Below, one piece after another: positions 38,077 through 48,347 of a stretch of 64,000 bases of DNA. A program made the position numbers and the translations under genes. The stretch comes from Candidatus Saccharimonadota bacterium (lineage in GTDB: Bacteria; Patescibacteriota; Saccharimonadia; Saccharimonadales; Saccharimonadaceae): the NCBI GenBank assembly GCA_015999875.1, contig JAECRG010000001.1:421330-485329 (forward strand), given 5' to 3'. The notes below the pieces were generated by a model. The model was not told where the DNA came from. It saw only the letters and a program-made list of their open reading frames with translations, and ran no database searches. The stretch's first letter is position 1; every line of letters begins with the position of its first letter.

Positions 38077-38802
38077 ATGAAAATCAGATCAAGCCTCACG
38101 GCTATAGCCGTGGTATTTTCGGTAGCGCTCTTTTTTGCGCCCGCCGCAAATGCCGCCGAACAACCCAAGTCAAAAACGGATGAGAAACCAGCCGCTACCG
38201 CGCCCGTCAAAGTCGCAGTCCAAGCTGGCGACACCCTAGAGAAGATAGCAGCAGCACATGGCACCACCTACGTACAGCTCTACAACGCAAATCCCGAGAT
38301 TAGCAACCCAGATCTCATCGACGTCGGAAATGAAATTCGCATCCCAGCAAATGAAGAACAGCTGCCAGATCGCTACGGTGAATTCTCTGCTCAGCAAGCT
38401 GCTGCGGCCGCAGCAGCACCAGCAGCAGCGTATGTCGCAGAGTATCAGCCGGTGTACTCACAGACCTTCACCCCAGGTTCGCAACCTGTCTATGCGACAG
38501 ATAGCGCAGGCAACACCTACTTCAAAGGTTATTGCACATGGTATGCGAAGGATCGTCGTCCAGACCTACCAAATATGCTTGGTAACGGTGGTCAGTGGGT
38601 AGCAAATGCAGCAGCACAGGGCTACTCAACAGGCAACGCACCTCGTGTTGGCGCTATCGCTGAAACATCTGGGCATGTCGCGTATGTCGAAGCAGTTAAT
38701 GCCGATGGCACGATTACAATCTCAGAGATGAATGGCACCGCAGGTTTCGGAGCTATCGGTTCACGCAACGTACCTGCTGGTCAATATAACTACATCTACT
38801 AA
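38077..38802 (+). CDS. Secreted LysM + CHAP peptidoglycan hydrolase
   Basis: Signal peptide, LysM VQAGDTLEKIAAAHGTTYVQLYNANPEI, CHAP GYCTWYAKDRRPDLP...GHVAYVEAV. Confidence 0.85.
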   Translation: MKIRSSLTAIAVVFSVALFFAPAANAAEQPKSKTDEKPAATAPVKVAVQAGDTLEKIAAAHGTTYVQLYNANPEISNPDLIDVGNEIRIPANEEQLPDRYGEFSAQQAAAAAAAPAAAYVAEYQPVYSQTFTPGSQPVYATDSAGNTYFKGYCTWYAKDRRPDLPNMLGNGGQWVANAAAQGYSTGNAPRVGAIAETSGHVAYVEAVNADGTITISEMNGTAGFGAIGSRNVPAGQYNYIY

Positions 38803-39350
38803 GTAGCTTTTGGCTGAATCAACCTACCGCTTTTAGATAGGTATGGATCAGTACAGGCGGCCAAGTTAAAACAACATGGCCGCCTTTTTCCGTGGTTCAT
38901 CTTAGAAATACTCACTTCAACTCTTCGATCACGCGTCTCGGCTACACTCGTTGCATTCACCCATCGAATCCACTCCCATCTGGCCATCGGTGTAATATCA
39001 CGCCAAAGTTTCTGTACTTTTTCGGGAGCAGTTTGTAGCGCCTTTGCAAAATCATTCGGAACTTTTGGCTCAGGCCATACGTTCGTTTGAGTGATTTGAA
39101 CTTTTACGGTGTCACCTACAGTAGCTCCCGCAGCTACTTGCAATACTTCACTGACGCGCATCCAATGACTCCATCGCCCATCTGGCTCTAGCACAGTTTG
39201 AAATTTATGACCGTTGAGAGTACCCTTTACGCTCACTTGCCCACGCGATGACAGCTTTACACTCTCTTTTTCGGGCACAGGCAATAATACCCATTTTTCG
39301 AGCGCATAGAGAGTTGTAGTAAAACTAATTTTCACATCCGGTGTCTTCAT
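38799..39350 (-). CDS. DUF1905/YdeI-like protein
   Basis: DUF1905-type beta barrel followed by WRDITPMARWEWIRWVNATSVAETRDRRVE and GKRRPCCFN; ATG at 39350 preferred. Confidence 0.65.
   Translation of the reverse strand: MKTPDVKISFTTTLYALEKWVLLPVPEKESVKLSSRGQVSVKGTLNGHKFQTVLEPDGRWSHWMRVSEVLQVAAGATVGDTVKVQITQTNVWPEPKVPNDFAKALQTAPEKVQKLWRDITPMARWEWIRWVNATSVAETRDRRVEVSISKMNHGKRRPCCFNLAACTDPYLSKSGRLIQPKAT
38856..38889 (+). terminator. Terminator of LysM-CHAP gene
   Basis: GGCGGCCA-(13 nt)-TGGCCGCC then TTTTT; lies inside the convergent CDS. Confidence 0.75.
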
Positions 39351-39408
39351 ATAGTTAGTATAGAGGAGATATTTTACGGAGTCTATTAGGCTGGCGAAAT
39401 ATGACTTC

Positions 39409-39960
39409 CTACAGTGTGTGTATAAATTCGCGAATCTGCTCAAACGGCTTCATAATCGTAGCGTAGGTATGCTCATTTTCTTCTTGGGCCATCTCTGCGC
39501 GCGTGATGTCATAGCCGTCATTGATAAAGAACGTATCAAAACCAAATCCATTACTGCCCCTTGGCACCTCGGAAATTTTACCAGGGCTTTCACTATCGAA
39601 AAACTCCATCTTTGAGCCATCATAATATCCATAAGTGCAGCGTATCCTCGCACTGCGATCGTCAAATCCATCGAGCATCTTGCAGCATGCGGCCTCGCCG
39701 GCATATTCCACGAACCATTTAATATAAGGGCCTGGTAACTCACCGAGTGCGTTAAATACCAAACTTACATCCTCAACCAATACAGGAACTTGGCATAGTT
39801 CATATGCTTGTTTAAGCTTGTGCGCCACAACCAAGTGCAAATCAACAGACTGAATCTCGTCTAGCTCAATCTTCTGATGTGCAAGCTCGACGCCGAGCTG
39901 TCGAGATAAGTAATCTGCTTTACTTTGGTTGCCGGTAATAAATATTGGAAGAGTTGTCAT
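39409..39960 (-). CDS. RdgB/HAM1-type non-canonical purine NTP pyrophosphatase
   Basis: PIFITGNQSKADYLSRQLG, VPVLVEDVSLVFNALGELPGPYIKWF. Confidence 0.8.
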   Translation of the reverse strand: MTTLPIFITGNQSKADYLSRQLGVELAHQKIELDEIQSVDLHLVVAHKLKQAYELCQVPVLVEDVSLVFNALGELPGPYIKWFVEYAGEAACCKMLDGFDDRSARIRCTYGYYDGSKMEFFDSESPGKISEVPRGSNGFGFDTFFINDGYDITRAEMAQEENEHTYATIMKPFEQIREFIHTL

Positions 39961-39995
39961 GTGCCCATTAAAACAAACATCTGCAAGTAATCAAA

Positions 39996-40445
39996 CTATT
40001 CTACCCGCTGCGCAAAATGCTCCTGGGTTTCGCGCGTGAAGATTTCAGCTATCTTCGGGCCGACACCATAAAGTTTCTGCAATCGCTTGGAGAACTCATT
40101 TTCATCTATGCTACTTTCTAGCATCAATAGCAGCGAACCTTCATACTCACGTACCAACAGGTCCATGCATACTTTTAAGCCATGCGCCGTAACATACTGA
40201 TAGCGCGTATAGCCACCCTGGTGTAGCGCCGACACAAGCTCATACTCGGACGCGTTCACAATCGCCCAGGGCGTGTCTAGTCTCCTGTCAATAAATAGCC
40301 GCCACGTCCCTATGGCTGTTTCGGAGCGTATAGGCTTACCAAACAAGTAACACAACAGAAACCACCGAAATATATCAGTATCTCCGGATACTACATCCAG
40401 CTCAAACTCTGATGCTGTATGAGTTTTTCGTTCTTTGCGGGGCAT
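39996..40445 (-). CDS. HhH DNA glycosylase/endonuclease III-like small protein
   Basis: HhH motif LQKLYGVGPKIAEIFTRE; N-terminal DIFRWFLLCYLFGKPI. Confidence 0.5.
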   Translation of the reverse strand: MPRKERKTHTASEFELDVVSGDTDIFRWFLLCYLFGKPIRSETAIGTWRLFIDRRLDTPWAIVNASEYELVSALHQGGYTRYQYVTAHGLKVCMDLLVREYEGSLLLMLESSIDENEFSKRLQKLYGVGPKIAEIFTRETQEHFAQRVE

Positions 40446-40500
40446 TATTATCACAGTATATCGTGAACGGCTTAGAATTACCTTGCGAGAGTCTCAGAAA

Positions 40501-40896
40501 TTATTCTGAACTCAACACCTTGTACACCATATGCATATAAGTATCGTTGGCATTTTTGGCTTTGTCGAGAAACTCTTGCCTGGGCAACCATTCATACGAC
40601 GAATGTTCCCAGCTCATCACTATGCCCGGTCGTACATCTGCACGGTACACGTACAAAGCATTCACTGTACTGCGAGCTGATTTTCCAACATATAGTTCAT
40701 GTGTAGCAGTCGGATCTACGTTGATGCCGGCCTCTTCTTCAACTTCTCTAATCATAGCCTCTAGCGTAGACTCGCCCTCTTCGACGGTGCCTCCGGGTAA
40801 ATCTGGGTCATTTCCAAAAGTCGGGTGATTACTCCTATACATCAGTAGGTATTTCTCATCTTTATCGACGATCACTAGCTTTGCAACTTTTTTCAT
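40501..40896 (-). CDS. Nudix hydrolase
   Basis: GGTVEEGESTLEAMIREVEEEAGI. Confidence 0.88.
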   Translation of the reverse strand: MKKVAKLVIVDKDEKYLLMYRSNHPTFGNDPDLPGGTVEEGESTLEAMIREVEEEAGINVDPTATHELYVGKSARSTVNALYVYRADVRPGIVMSWEHSSYEWLPRQEFLDKAKNANDTYMHMVYKVLSSE

Positions 40897-40955
40897 ACTA
40901 TCTTAAGTATACCATTCGACAACAAAGGACGTAGAGAGATGCTACAATTTATAAC

Positions 40956-41318
40956 ATGTCAGGTCATCGCATCTACACTACCAGCTTCGCAAGTGTCTAT
41001 CCACACTATATTGCAAAAGCAGAGAGAAAAGGTCGTACTCAAGCAGAAGTCGACGAGATTATTCGCTGGCTCACTGGCTATAGTCAATCTGAATTAACGT
41101 CGCAACTTGAGAAGCAAACAGATTTCGAGACTTTCTTCGCCAAATCACCGTCGTTAAATCCGGCCCGAACGCTCATCACAGGCGTAATATGCGGTGTGCG
41201 CATAGAAGAAATCGACGAACCTATCATGCGAGAAATCCGCTACCTTGATAAGCTAGTAGACGAACTCGCAAGAGGACGACCGATACAAAAGATCTTGCGC
41301 GAAAGCATATCGAACTAA
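40956..41318 (+). CDS. DUF2200-family protein
   Basis: [41 protein letters not shown]. Confidence 0.8.
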   Translation: MSGHRIYTTSFASVYPHYIAKAERKGRTQAEVDEIIRWLTGYSQSELTSQLEKQTDFETFFAKSPSLNPARTLITGVICGVRIEEIDEPIMREIRYLDKLVDELARGRPIQKILRESISN

Positions 41319-41325
41319 AAAATAT

Positions 41326-41742
41326 CTATGCTGTGAAGGTATCCTTGTACGCTATCTCGACCAACTCCTCGAGAACTTTCATATCCACATCTGCAAGCTT
41401 ATTGATATAGATACACGCCTTTGAGGTTCTGTGCTTACCAAGACGTTCCAGAATACTGGAATATTTAGTTGCATCATTGATAATGTAGAGTACCAGCTTA
41501 CCTTTGCGTGGAGCAAATGCAATGCGGGGCATGTCACCCTCGCGGCCACTTTCATACCTGTAGTGATACTTATCGAAACCAATAATCGCCGGGCCCCACA
41601 TCATCGGTGGCTTTCCACTGACCCGATGCATCAGGTTAATTAGCACTTTGCTTTCGCTACGTTGCTGATCATTTTCCAATAGAGCGACGAAATCCACTAC
41701 ATCAACTGCCGTCGGGATGGTTTGAATTTTTGCATTACCCAT
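41326..41742 (-). CDS. DUF1801-family protein
   Basis: GFDKYHYRYESGREGDMPRIAFAPRKGKLVLYI. Confidence 0.75.
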   Translation of the reverse strand: MGNAKIQTIPTAVDVVDFVALLENDQQRSESKVLINLMHRVSGKPPMMWGPAIIGFDKYHYRYESGREGDMPRIAFAPRKGKLVLYIINDATKYSSILERLGKHRTSKACIYINKLADVDMKVLEELVEIAYKDTFTA

Positions 41743-41836
41743 ACTATAATCTCCTTGCTTGTCATACTGTTGAAGATTTAAACTATAGTGCTATTTTACG
41801 CTACTTTCGAGCGCCAAACAAAATACCCTGATTTTT

Positions 41837-42436
41837 CTATACGGTTTTTAGATCAACAGGATATTCTTCTTGTGTGCGCGGGAGACCAAAGTGTTTTCTT
41901 GCCGCAGCTTCTAGTGGACGTTGCAGATACTTTACTCGCGGGTCGTCACCATCCCCACGACGAGGCACCAGCACACTCGGCATGTCTGCTCGATTTGCAG
42001 ACAGTACGTCCTTAATCATCTGGTCGCCGACCATCAACACACTTCCGCCCGCATTGGCAGCAACGTCTTCGATCATCGCGGTATGTGGCTTGCGATATTT
42101 CTTGGGACTCTCTCCTGCTGGAGTGACATACTGCGGTGTAACAACTCTCGCCTTAACGCCGTTGTATTCAAACATATCTTTGAGTTCATCTACACGATCC
42201 CCGTAGGCATTGCTAATAATGTACAGTTTATAACTTGCCTCTGCGAGATCATTAAGTGCTCGATATACATCATGTTCAACATTTATCTCGTGATGCCCCA
42301 TTAATGTTCCGTCTACATCAAATGCTATAGCCTTAATGGCGCTCGTGCCTAGTCCATTGCGGTCAAGCGAAGATGGAGTAATCCCTTCTACGCCTTTTAC
42401 TATATGTGTCGGTCGGAGTTCATCTAAAGATTTCAT
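41837..42436 (-). CDS. HAD-superfamily hydrolase (YqeG/IIIA-like)
   Basis: AFDVDGTLMGHH, IISNAYG, VLMVGDQMIKDVLSANRA; ATG at 42436 preferred. Confidence 0.75.
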   Translation of the reverse strand: MKSLDELRPTHIVKGVEGITPSSLDRNGLGTSAIKAIAFDVDGTLMGHHEINVEHDVYRALNDLAEASYKLYIISNAYGDRVDELKDMFEYNGVKARVVTPQYVTPAGESPKKYRKPHTAMIEDVAANAGGSVLMVGDQMIKDVLSANRADMPSVLVPRRGDGDDPRVKYLQRPLEAAARKHFGLPRTQEEYPVDLKTV

Positions 42437-42556
42437 GACTATATTATGTGAGCTATGCAAGAGAGATGCAAGGATAAAGGTTTTGCAAAAAATGCCTTGC
42501 CGTCGCAGCAATGCACCTGCAGATATGGCGCCGAGGTGAAATGATATAATTGTTAT

Positions 42557-43180
42557 ATGCTTCCAACCGATGAACAAATTCGAAAACTTCACCAGAAATA
42601 CGCTCACAGCAAAGCCGACTTCGACCTTATCTATACTCACTGCAAAGTTATTGATGCAATCGCTACGCAATTAATTAATGTAAATCCATCAATTACGATC
42701 GACCGAGATCTCGTACATGTCGGCTGCATGCTCCATGATATAGGAGCATATGATGTGCTTGAAAATGGAAAGTTTGTACGCGGAGTACGTCACGGCATAC
42801 TAGGCGAAGAAATATTGCAAAACGAAGGCTATCCCGAGATTATCTCCAGAATCGCGTCACACCACACCGGTGTTGGTCTCACTAAAAAAGACGTGCAAGA
42901 TCAAAATCTACCTATGCCTGTGGCGGATTATACTGCTCAGACAGACGAAGAGCGATTGATTATGTATGCGGACAAGTTTCACTCAAAAAGCAACCCACCA
43001 ACTGAACCTCCTTACTTCTGTACTTTTGAGTGGTATCGAGATTCAATCTCAAAACTCGGATCAGACAAAGCCACCAAGTTCGATGCACTCGCAGAGCTTT
43101 TCTCTAAACCCGACTTGGTAGCGCTTAGCAACCAATTCAACTACAGTATCAAAGACTTTGAAGTTATCAGCGCAGCGTAA
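42557..43180 (+). CDS. HD-domain phosphohydrolase
   Basis: VGCMLHDIGAYDV, RIASHHTGVG. Confidence 0.8.
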   Translation: MLPTDEQIRKLHQKYAHSKADFDLIYTHCKVIDAIATQLINVNPSITIDRDLVHVGCMLHDIGAYDVLENGKFVRGVRHGILGEEILQNEGYPEIISRIASHHTGVGLTKKDVQDQNLPMPVADYTAQTDEERLIMYADKFHSKSNPPTEPPYFCTFEWYRDSISKLGSDKATKFDALAELFSKPDLVALSNQFNYSIKDFEVISAA

Positions 43181-44381
43181 TCATACTGGCAACTTGCCGT
43201 CCATGTTGCGGAGTCCACACGAACTTCTCGCCAGGTAACTGAGGCCATTGAAGATAGTGTGTGTTGCCATAGCTCATCACTTCGTCAGTTTCCTTTACCG
43301 CAAGCTTGGCCGTCTGACCAGGGTCAAGGAAACATCCGGTGGCGATTACTTCTTTGCCTCCGATCAAATCGACTGCTTGCTGCGGCGTTACACCTGGAAA
43401 GATAGGGCTGCCAGGCCTTCCATCAAAAAGACGTATGTGCGTATGACCATCATCAGTGTCGTAGACGACAGTACGAGCAAGTGGTACTTCTAAAAACGGA
43501 GGCCTACTTCCAAGAGATTTGTCATTATTTATCGAGTGAAGACTGAAATTCTTTTCATCCAACATCGGCCCTACGGAAATAGCACCTTGTACAGCACCGT
43601 CTAGTGCAATGCGTCCTACGGTATGAACACGCATGTCCGGAATCTCCCCGTGAATATATCGTTCATGGGCGCGCAAGACGACATCGTGCGTCAGGATATC
43701 AACTCCACCAGAAGCGCTCGTGGTTACCCCAACAAACACACCATCTTCACGACGAATGAGACCCACGTCCACATAATCATCGTCAATTTCGGGAGTATAG
43801 CGGGAGCTGTCGTCAAGTACTCGCATACTCCCTGTCTCATCATTTCGCACATGAGTGATGACACTACTACCATTGCTAAATACTCGCACGTCGGTGTCAT
43901 GCTCACTCAGTGCCCCTGACCAACTCAGCTCAACACCGTTGAGGCTTAGTGCGCCGAGCGCCTCTATACGCTCGTAAGACATTCGGCCTTTTTCTACAAA
44001 CACCGACTCCCTATCGGCTACCGGAAAACTATGCAGCTGTCCATCCTGAAGTGCAAGATTAAGCGCATATTGTCGCGGAACAGCATTGACCTGATCAACT
44101 AGAAAGAAAAAACCAGCACCCGTTACGACACGCAGAGAAGGGTCTTCACGTGCACGCTCAAACACCGAAGCGAGACCTTGTGAAATCTCTATATTCGGCT
44201 GACCACTTTCTGACAAAAAAGATATGTCATAAGAATTTGTAAACTTACCCCCACCTAAATCATAAGACGCCACCTCTAAGCGCATATCATTGCCAATTAG
44301 TTCGGACCTTGTGACGGCAGGTACGTCAACTCTGCTCCTCACGAATTCGCTAGCTACCTGATTAGATTCAAAGCTGTACAT
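43167..44381 (-). CDS. Hypothetical, possibly phosphodiester glycosidase-like
   Basis: Weak NAGPA-like pattern (GAGFFFLV.., IRLFDGRPGSPIFPGVTPQQAVDLI); tentative. Confidence 0.4.
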   Translation of the reverse strand: MYSFESNQVASEFVRSRVDVPAVTRSELIGNDMRLEVASYDLGGGKFTNSYDISFLSESGQPNIEISQGLASVFERAREDPSLRVVTGAGFFFLVDQVNAVPRQYALNLALQDGQLHSFPVADRESVFVEKGRMSYERIEALGALSLNGVELSWSGALSEHDTDVRVFSNGSSVITHVRNDETGSMRVLDDSSRYTPEIDDDYVDVGLIRREDGVFVGVTTSASGGVDILTHDVVLRAHERYIHGEIPDMRVHTVGRIALDGAVQGAISVGPMLDEKNFSLHSINNDKSLGSRPPFLEVPLARTVVYDTDDGHTHIRLFDGRPGSPIFPGVTPQQAVDLIGGKEVIATGCFLDPGQTAKLAVKETDEVMSYGNTHYLQWPQLPGEKFVWTPQHGRQVASMITLR

Positions 44382-44443
44382 TGATAATGTATATTATAGC
44401 ATAATATTATTGTAATATCAACTTAGTTCAGGATCTAGAAACT

Positions 44444-45067
44444 CTAAAAGTTTGAAACTTGTCCGGCACCATCCGACACTACTAAAGTCGCAAGCTCAAC
44501 CACCTCATCTTTGCTATTGCTTTGCGGGGCAGAACCAAGTCCATAGCTAAGAATTATCCAGTTACGACCGTCGAGTACATTGAGCTGGCCGTTCCGCTTA
44601 TTGAAATATGCACCGTCCCCCAAACCTCTGACAACTTCGATATCATTACCAGTTTTACCAGACGAGAATTCAGATTGATTCTGCAAGACACCCGCATCGT
44701 TCACGCCTGAGCGCACGATTACAGCCGCGACAATCATGTCGTTGACCTCAGCATTGCCGTCCGTATATCCGCACTTACTCACAGCCGTATCTTTAGTGAT
44801 GACCGGCTGCGAATTTGTACTTTCAACTGCACTTACCTTAAATACTTTATCTGCTTCAGCGCGAGTCAGGAGCTCACAAGCCTTAACAGGCTGATACACG
44901 ACATTTGGCGCACTACTGCGCGTGAATAGCGTGATGATTACAGTAATCAGAACAATACCAAGAGTAGCGAGGAGCGCTAAAAATATTTCGTTTTTATGAC
45001 CATGAAAAAACTGCTTGGATGTTTGGATGTGCTGATCTAGGGATTTTTCTTTGGTTTGCTTATTCAT
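44444..45067 (-). CDS. Membrane-anchored hypothetical protein
   Basis: N-terminal TM, ACELLTRAEADKVF DUF3558-like segment; ATG at 45067. Confidence 0.55.
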   Translation of the reverse strand: MNKQTKEKSLDQHIQTSKQFFHGHKNEIFLALLATLGIVLITVIITLFTRSSAPNVVYQPVKACELLTRAEADKVFKVSAVESTNSQPVITKDTAVSKCGYTDGNAEVNDMIVAAVIVRSGVNDAGVLQNQSEFSSGKTGNDIEVVRGLGDGAYFNKRNGQLNVLDGRNWIILSYGLGSAPQSNSKDEVVELATLVVSDGAGQVSNF

Positions 45068-45236
45068 ATGTCTACCAGTATACAGCACGACAGCCGTACG
45101 ATTTTCATACGAGAAGGCCCCTCCATACTGCCGATTCGGCGGCGAGAGACCTTGACTACACCGAAGCTCAAACACTCAGACAATGGTCAATAAACACCCG
45201 TCGCATCAGTAGTGCTTATGCTACAATGGAGTCAGT

Positions 45237-45794
45237 ATGCGTGTCGCGTCAACATCTCGTCATCACCCACTCCACCGCCGTAGACGGTCGCTCAGTGTGC
45301 CACTCGGTACCCAGAGATTCCTAGCCGCGTTCGAAGGCTTTGAAGGCGGATTTGCGATTGGTGCGAGCATAGTCATCGGGCTTAGCTTTGCGGGACTTGA
45401 TAGAAAGCTTCTTATCTCTACTGCGCTCATTAGTATTATCGTCAACGGCTTCAACTCAGCATCTGTAAAATACAGTAGTGAGCACTACCTCGATGAGATC
45501 GATGGTCGTGAAAAGCGCAGTCCTTTTCGTCATTACTTCATGCCCGCACTCATAGAATTTATCGCCTATTTTACGATTAGTTTCGTCTCAATTATACCGC
45601 TGATATTTATCGATAACACCACAATAGCTATCGGCTGGTCATGCGCAACTACACTTTTCATTCTATTTGCGGCTGGGTGGTGGCGAGCATTTATGTTGCA
45701 TATGCCTCGCTGGCGAGACGCATTAGAAACCACTATACTTGGCGGCGGTATAATTCTAGTTGGACTTGTGTCTGGCTACATACTTCACTTGTAG
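45237..45794 (+). CDS. VIT1/CCC1-family-like transporter
   Basis: GFAIGASIVIGLSFAGLDRK and four further TM segments; YSSEHYLDEIDGREKR resembles VIT linker. Confidence 0.55.
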   Translation: MRVASTSRHHPLHRRRRSLSVPLGTQRFLAAFEGFEGGFAIGASIVIGLSFAGLDRKLLISTALISIIVNGFNSASVKYSSEHYLDEIDGREKRSPFRHYFMPALIEFIAYFTISFVSIIPLIFIDNTTIAIGWSCATTLFILFAAGWWRAFMLHMPRWRDALETTILGGGIILVGLVSGYILHL

Positions 45795-45799
45795 CAAAA

Positions 45800-46279
45800 C
45801 TATGCAGCTGCTTCGAGAGGCTGCTCTGCGTAGCCTTCGCCTGTATCTCGTGCCCACACGAGCACAGCCCCGCCGTAGTTGACTGGGTCTGCAAGGATAG
45901 CTTCGCGACTTACAAAGCGATATTCGGCAATTTCATCGGCTTGCAGCACAATCGTTACCTGCGTCTCATCAATAATACGATTTCCACGAAACATAAACTG
46001 ATACGTATGCATAATATCGCTAATACGATCAACAACATAGGCAAACGTAATGTCTTCAGCACGAAGACTAATGCCGGTCTCTTCGACTAGCTCACGAAGC
46101 GCAGCCTGGGCTGGTGTTTGCTGGTCATCAACCCAGCCACCTGGAAACGACCAATATGGCTTGTAGTGTGCCTTGAGGAGCAACGCTTCATCTTGCTGAT
46201 TTACAAGTATCACACCTGCACTCGATGGCCGAGCAACGCGAGTTGCCAAGTACTTTTGGATATCTTCGCGCTCGTACAT
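45800..46279 (-). CDS. Nudix hydrolase
   Basis: GGWVDDQQTPAQAALRELVEETGI. Confidence 0.88.
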   Translation of the reverse strand: MYEREDIQKYLATRVARPSSAGVILVNQQDEALLLKAHYKPYWSFPGGWVDDQQTPAQAALRELVEETGISLRAEDITFAYVVDRISDIMHTYQFMFRGNRIIDETQVTIVLQADEIAEYRFVSREAILADPVNYGGAVLVWARDTGEGYAEQPLEAAA

Positions 46280-46282
46280 AGA

Positions 46283-47791
46283 CTACTTGGCGAACTCTAT
46301 CGCCCTAGTTTCCCTGATCACATTTACCTTAATCGTACCTGGATACTGCATCGTGCTTTCGATCTTAGTAGCGATATCGCGAGCGAGCTTGATAGCGCTC
46401 AAATCATCGACTGATTTTGGACTCACAATCACACGGACTTCTCGGCCTGCCGAAATAGCATAGGCTTTGTCGATCCCCTTAAACCCTTTTGCTACGTTTT
46501 CGAGCTCACGCATACGCTCGGAAAAATTCTCAGCCGAAATATTACGAGCACCCGGACGTGCTGCCGATGCCGCATCTACTACTCTCACTACAAGCGCCTC
46601 TGGCGTCGTTGCCTCCACGTCGTCGTGGTGCGCTTCGATAGCGTGAGCGATGTCTTCTTTCATGCCATATTTTCGAGCGAGCTCTGCACCGATATGGTGA
46701 TGCTTGCCCTCGACCTTATGAGTGACGGCTTTGCCGACATCATGCAGAAGTGTTGCGATCTTTACAGTTCGCACATCTGCACCTATTTCTTCGGCAATCA
46801 TGCCAGAGATGAGCGCCATTTCAGTACTGTGCTTGAGCACGTTTTGTCCATAGCTCGTACGGAATTTGAGTTCACCGAGGAGATGGAGCATTTCACGAGG
46901 AATGCCAACAACACCCACTTCGCGTGCTGCATCTTCACCAGCCTGCTTGATCTCTTTTTCGATCTGTTTCTGTGCTTTAGCCACAACTTCTTCGATACGA
47001 CCCGGGTGGATACGACCGTCTTTCATGAGCATCTCAAGCGTGACGCGAGCGACTTGTCGACGGATAGGATCAAAGCTCGAAAGTACTACCATACCCGGCG
47101 TATCATCAACGAGCACGTCTACACCAGTCTCGCGCTGAATAGCCTGAATATTACGACCTTCTTTGCCGATAATACGGCCTTTCATTTCGTCATCAGTTAG
47201 CTTGAGTGCTGTGACAGTTCGTTCGGCCGTGACTTCGCTACTCATACGCTCCATAGCGGTTAGCAAAATTGTCTGTGCGCGCTCTTCGGCATCTTCTGCC
47301 GCATCACTCTGCAGCTTGTTCACAAGCCCTACAAGATCATGACGAATATCACGCTCAGTCATCTCCATAAGTTTTTGGGCAGCTTCGTCTTTTTTGAGTT
47401 TCGCTATTTTTTCTAGCTTCTCCTGCTGTCTTGCTCGGATCTCACGAATCTCAGACTTAAGCTTTTCGAGCTCATCTTCTTGTGTGCGGAGTCGCTCAGC
47501 ACGGGTGTCTATTTCATCTAACTTGCGGTCGAGGTTTGTTTCTCGATCGAGTAGACGATCTTCTGTACGCTTAAGTTCTTTGCGTGCTACAGCTTCATCC
47601 TTCTTGGCCTCATCGGTAATTTCGATGGCCTTACCTTGTGCCTTGAGTACAATCTCATTTGCCTTTTTCTCGGCATCAGCTATGGTGTGTTCACCTTTTT
47701 TCTTCGCATTTGCACGCTGTGTGCGTTCATAGCCCACTGCGCCGCCTGCACCTAAAAGAACTCCTACGACTGCGGCGAGGATCTCTATCAT
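46283..47791 (-). CDS. rny: Ribonuclease Y
   Basis: N-terminal TM + coiled coil, KH GRIIGKEGRNIQAIQRETGVD, HD LLHDVGKAVTH. Confidence 0.95.
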   Translation of the reverse strand: MIEILAAVVGVLLGAGGAVGYERTQRANAKKKGEHTIADAEKKANEIVLKAQGKAIEITDEAKKDEAVARKELKRTEDRLLDRETNLDRKLDEIDTRAERLRTQEDELEKLKSEIREIRARQQEKLEKIAKLKKDEAAQKLMEMTERDIRHDLVGLVNKLQSDAAEDAEERAQTILLTAMERMSSEVTAERTVTALKLTDDEMKGRIIGKEGRNIQAIQRETGVDVLVDDTPGMVVLSSFDPIRRQVARVTLEMLMKDGRIHPGRIEEVVAKAQKQIEKEIKQAGEDAAREVGVVGIPREMLHLLGELKFRTSYGQNVLKHSTEMALISGMIAEEIGADVRTVKIATLLHDVGKAVTHKVEGKHHHIGAELARKYGMKEDIAHAIEAHHDDVEATTPEALVVRVVDAASAARPGARNISAENFSERMRELENVAKGFKGIDKAYAISAGREVRVIVSPKSVDDLSAIKLARDIATKIESTMQYPGTIKVNVIRETRAIEFAK

Positions 47792-47960
47792 ATTTCTTCC
47801 TTTCTCCTGCTGACCCCTGTTGGGCTGCTACGTGTCGGAGGTGTCTGTAGCCCTTTCATGGGCGTCGTAATGCAGAAATCAGTTATATCAGTAAATCAAA
47901 AGCTTCAAAAATAAAAAGCTACTCCTATTGTAGCCTTTTACTGACGCAATACGCAAGCAG

Positions 47961-48347
47961 CTATTTACGTGGTTTTGTGATACGCGCCTCACGCCCATAC
48001 TCGGGCAACACGATCGTATCGTCTTCACCGGCCAGTAGTCGACGAGCCGCTTCATCCTGCCAATTTTCACCAAGTACACCCACTATAGGAATTGCTTCAC
48101 TGTCGGCGATAGTATTTAGTGTCGTAATACCGATACGTAGGCCCGTGAAACTCCCCGGTCCGCGTAGCACACCAAGCCCGCCAAGTTGCCCCATCGCGAG
48201 ATCATGCCTAGCAAGACACTCGTCAATAAAACGCAGTAGCCCATGCGCAAGCTCCCTGTTGGCCTGCCATGTGTAGTTATGGTGCTCATCTCCCTCTATA
48301 AGAGTAAGCCGACATTCACTTGTCGAGGTGTCGAGAAGTAAGATCAC
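47961..48347 (-). CDS. tsaB: tRNA t6A biosynthesis protein TsaB
   Basis: LLLDTSTSECRLTLIEG, LGVLRGPGSFTGLRIGITTLNTIA; GTG at 48347 overlaps tsaE stop (GTGA). Confidence 0.85.
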   Translation of the reverse strand: MILLLDTSTSECRLTLIEGDEHHNYTWQANRELAHGLLRFIDECLARHDLAMGQLGGLGVLRGPGSFTGLRIGITTLNTIADSEAIPIVGVLGENWQDEAARRLLAGEDDTIVLPEYGREARITKPRK

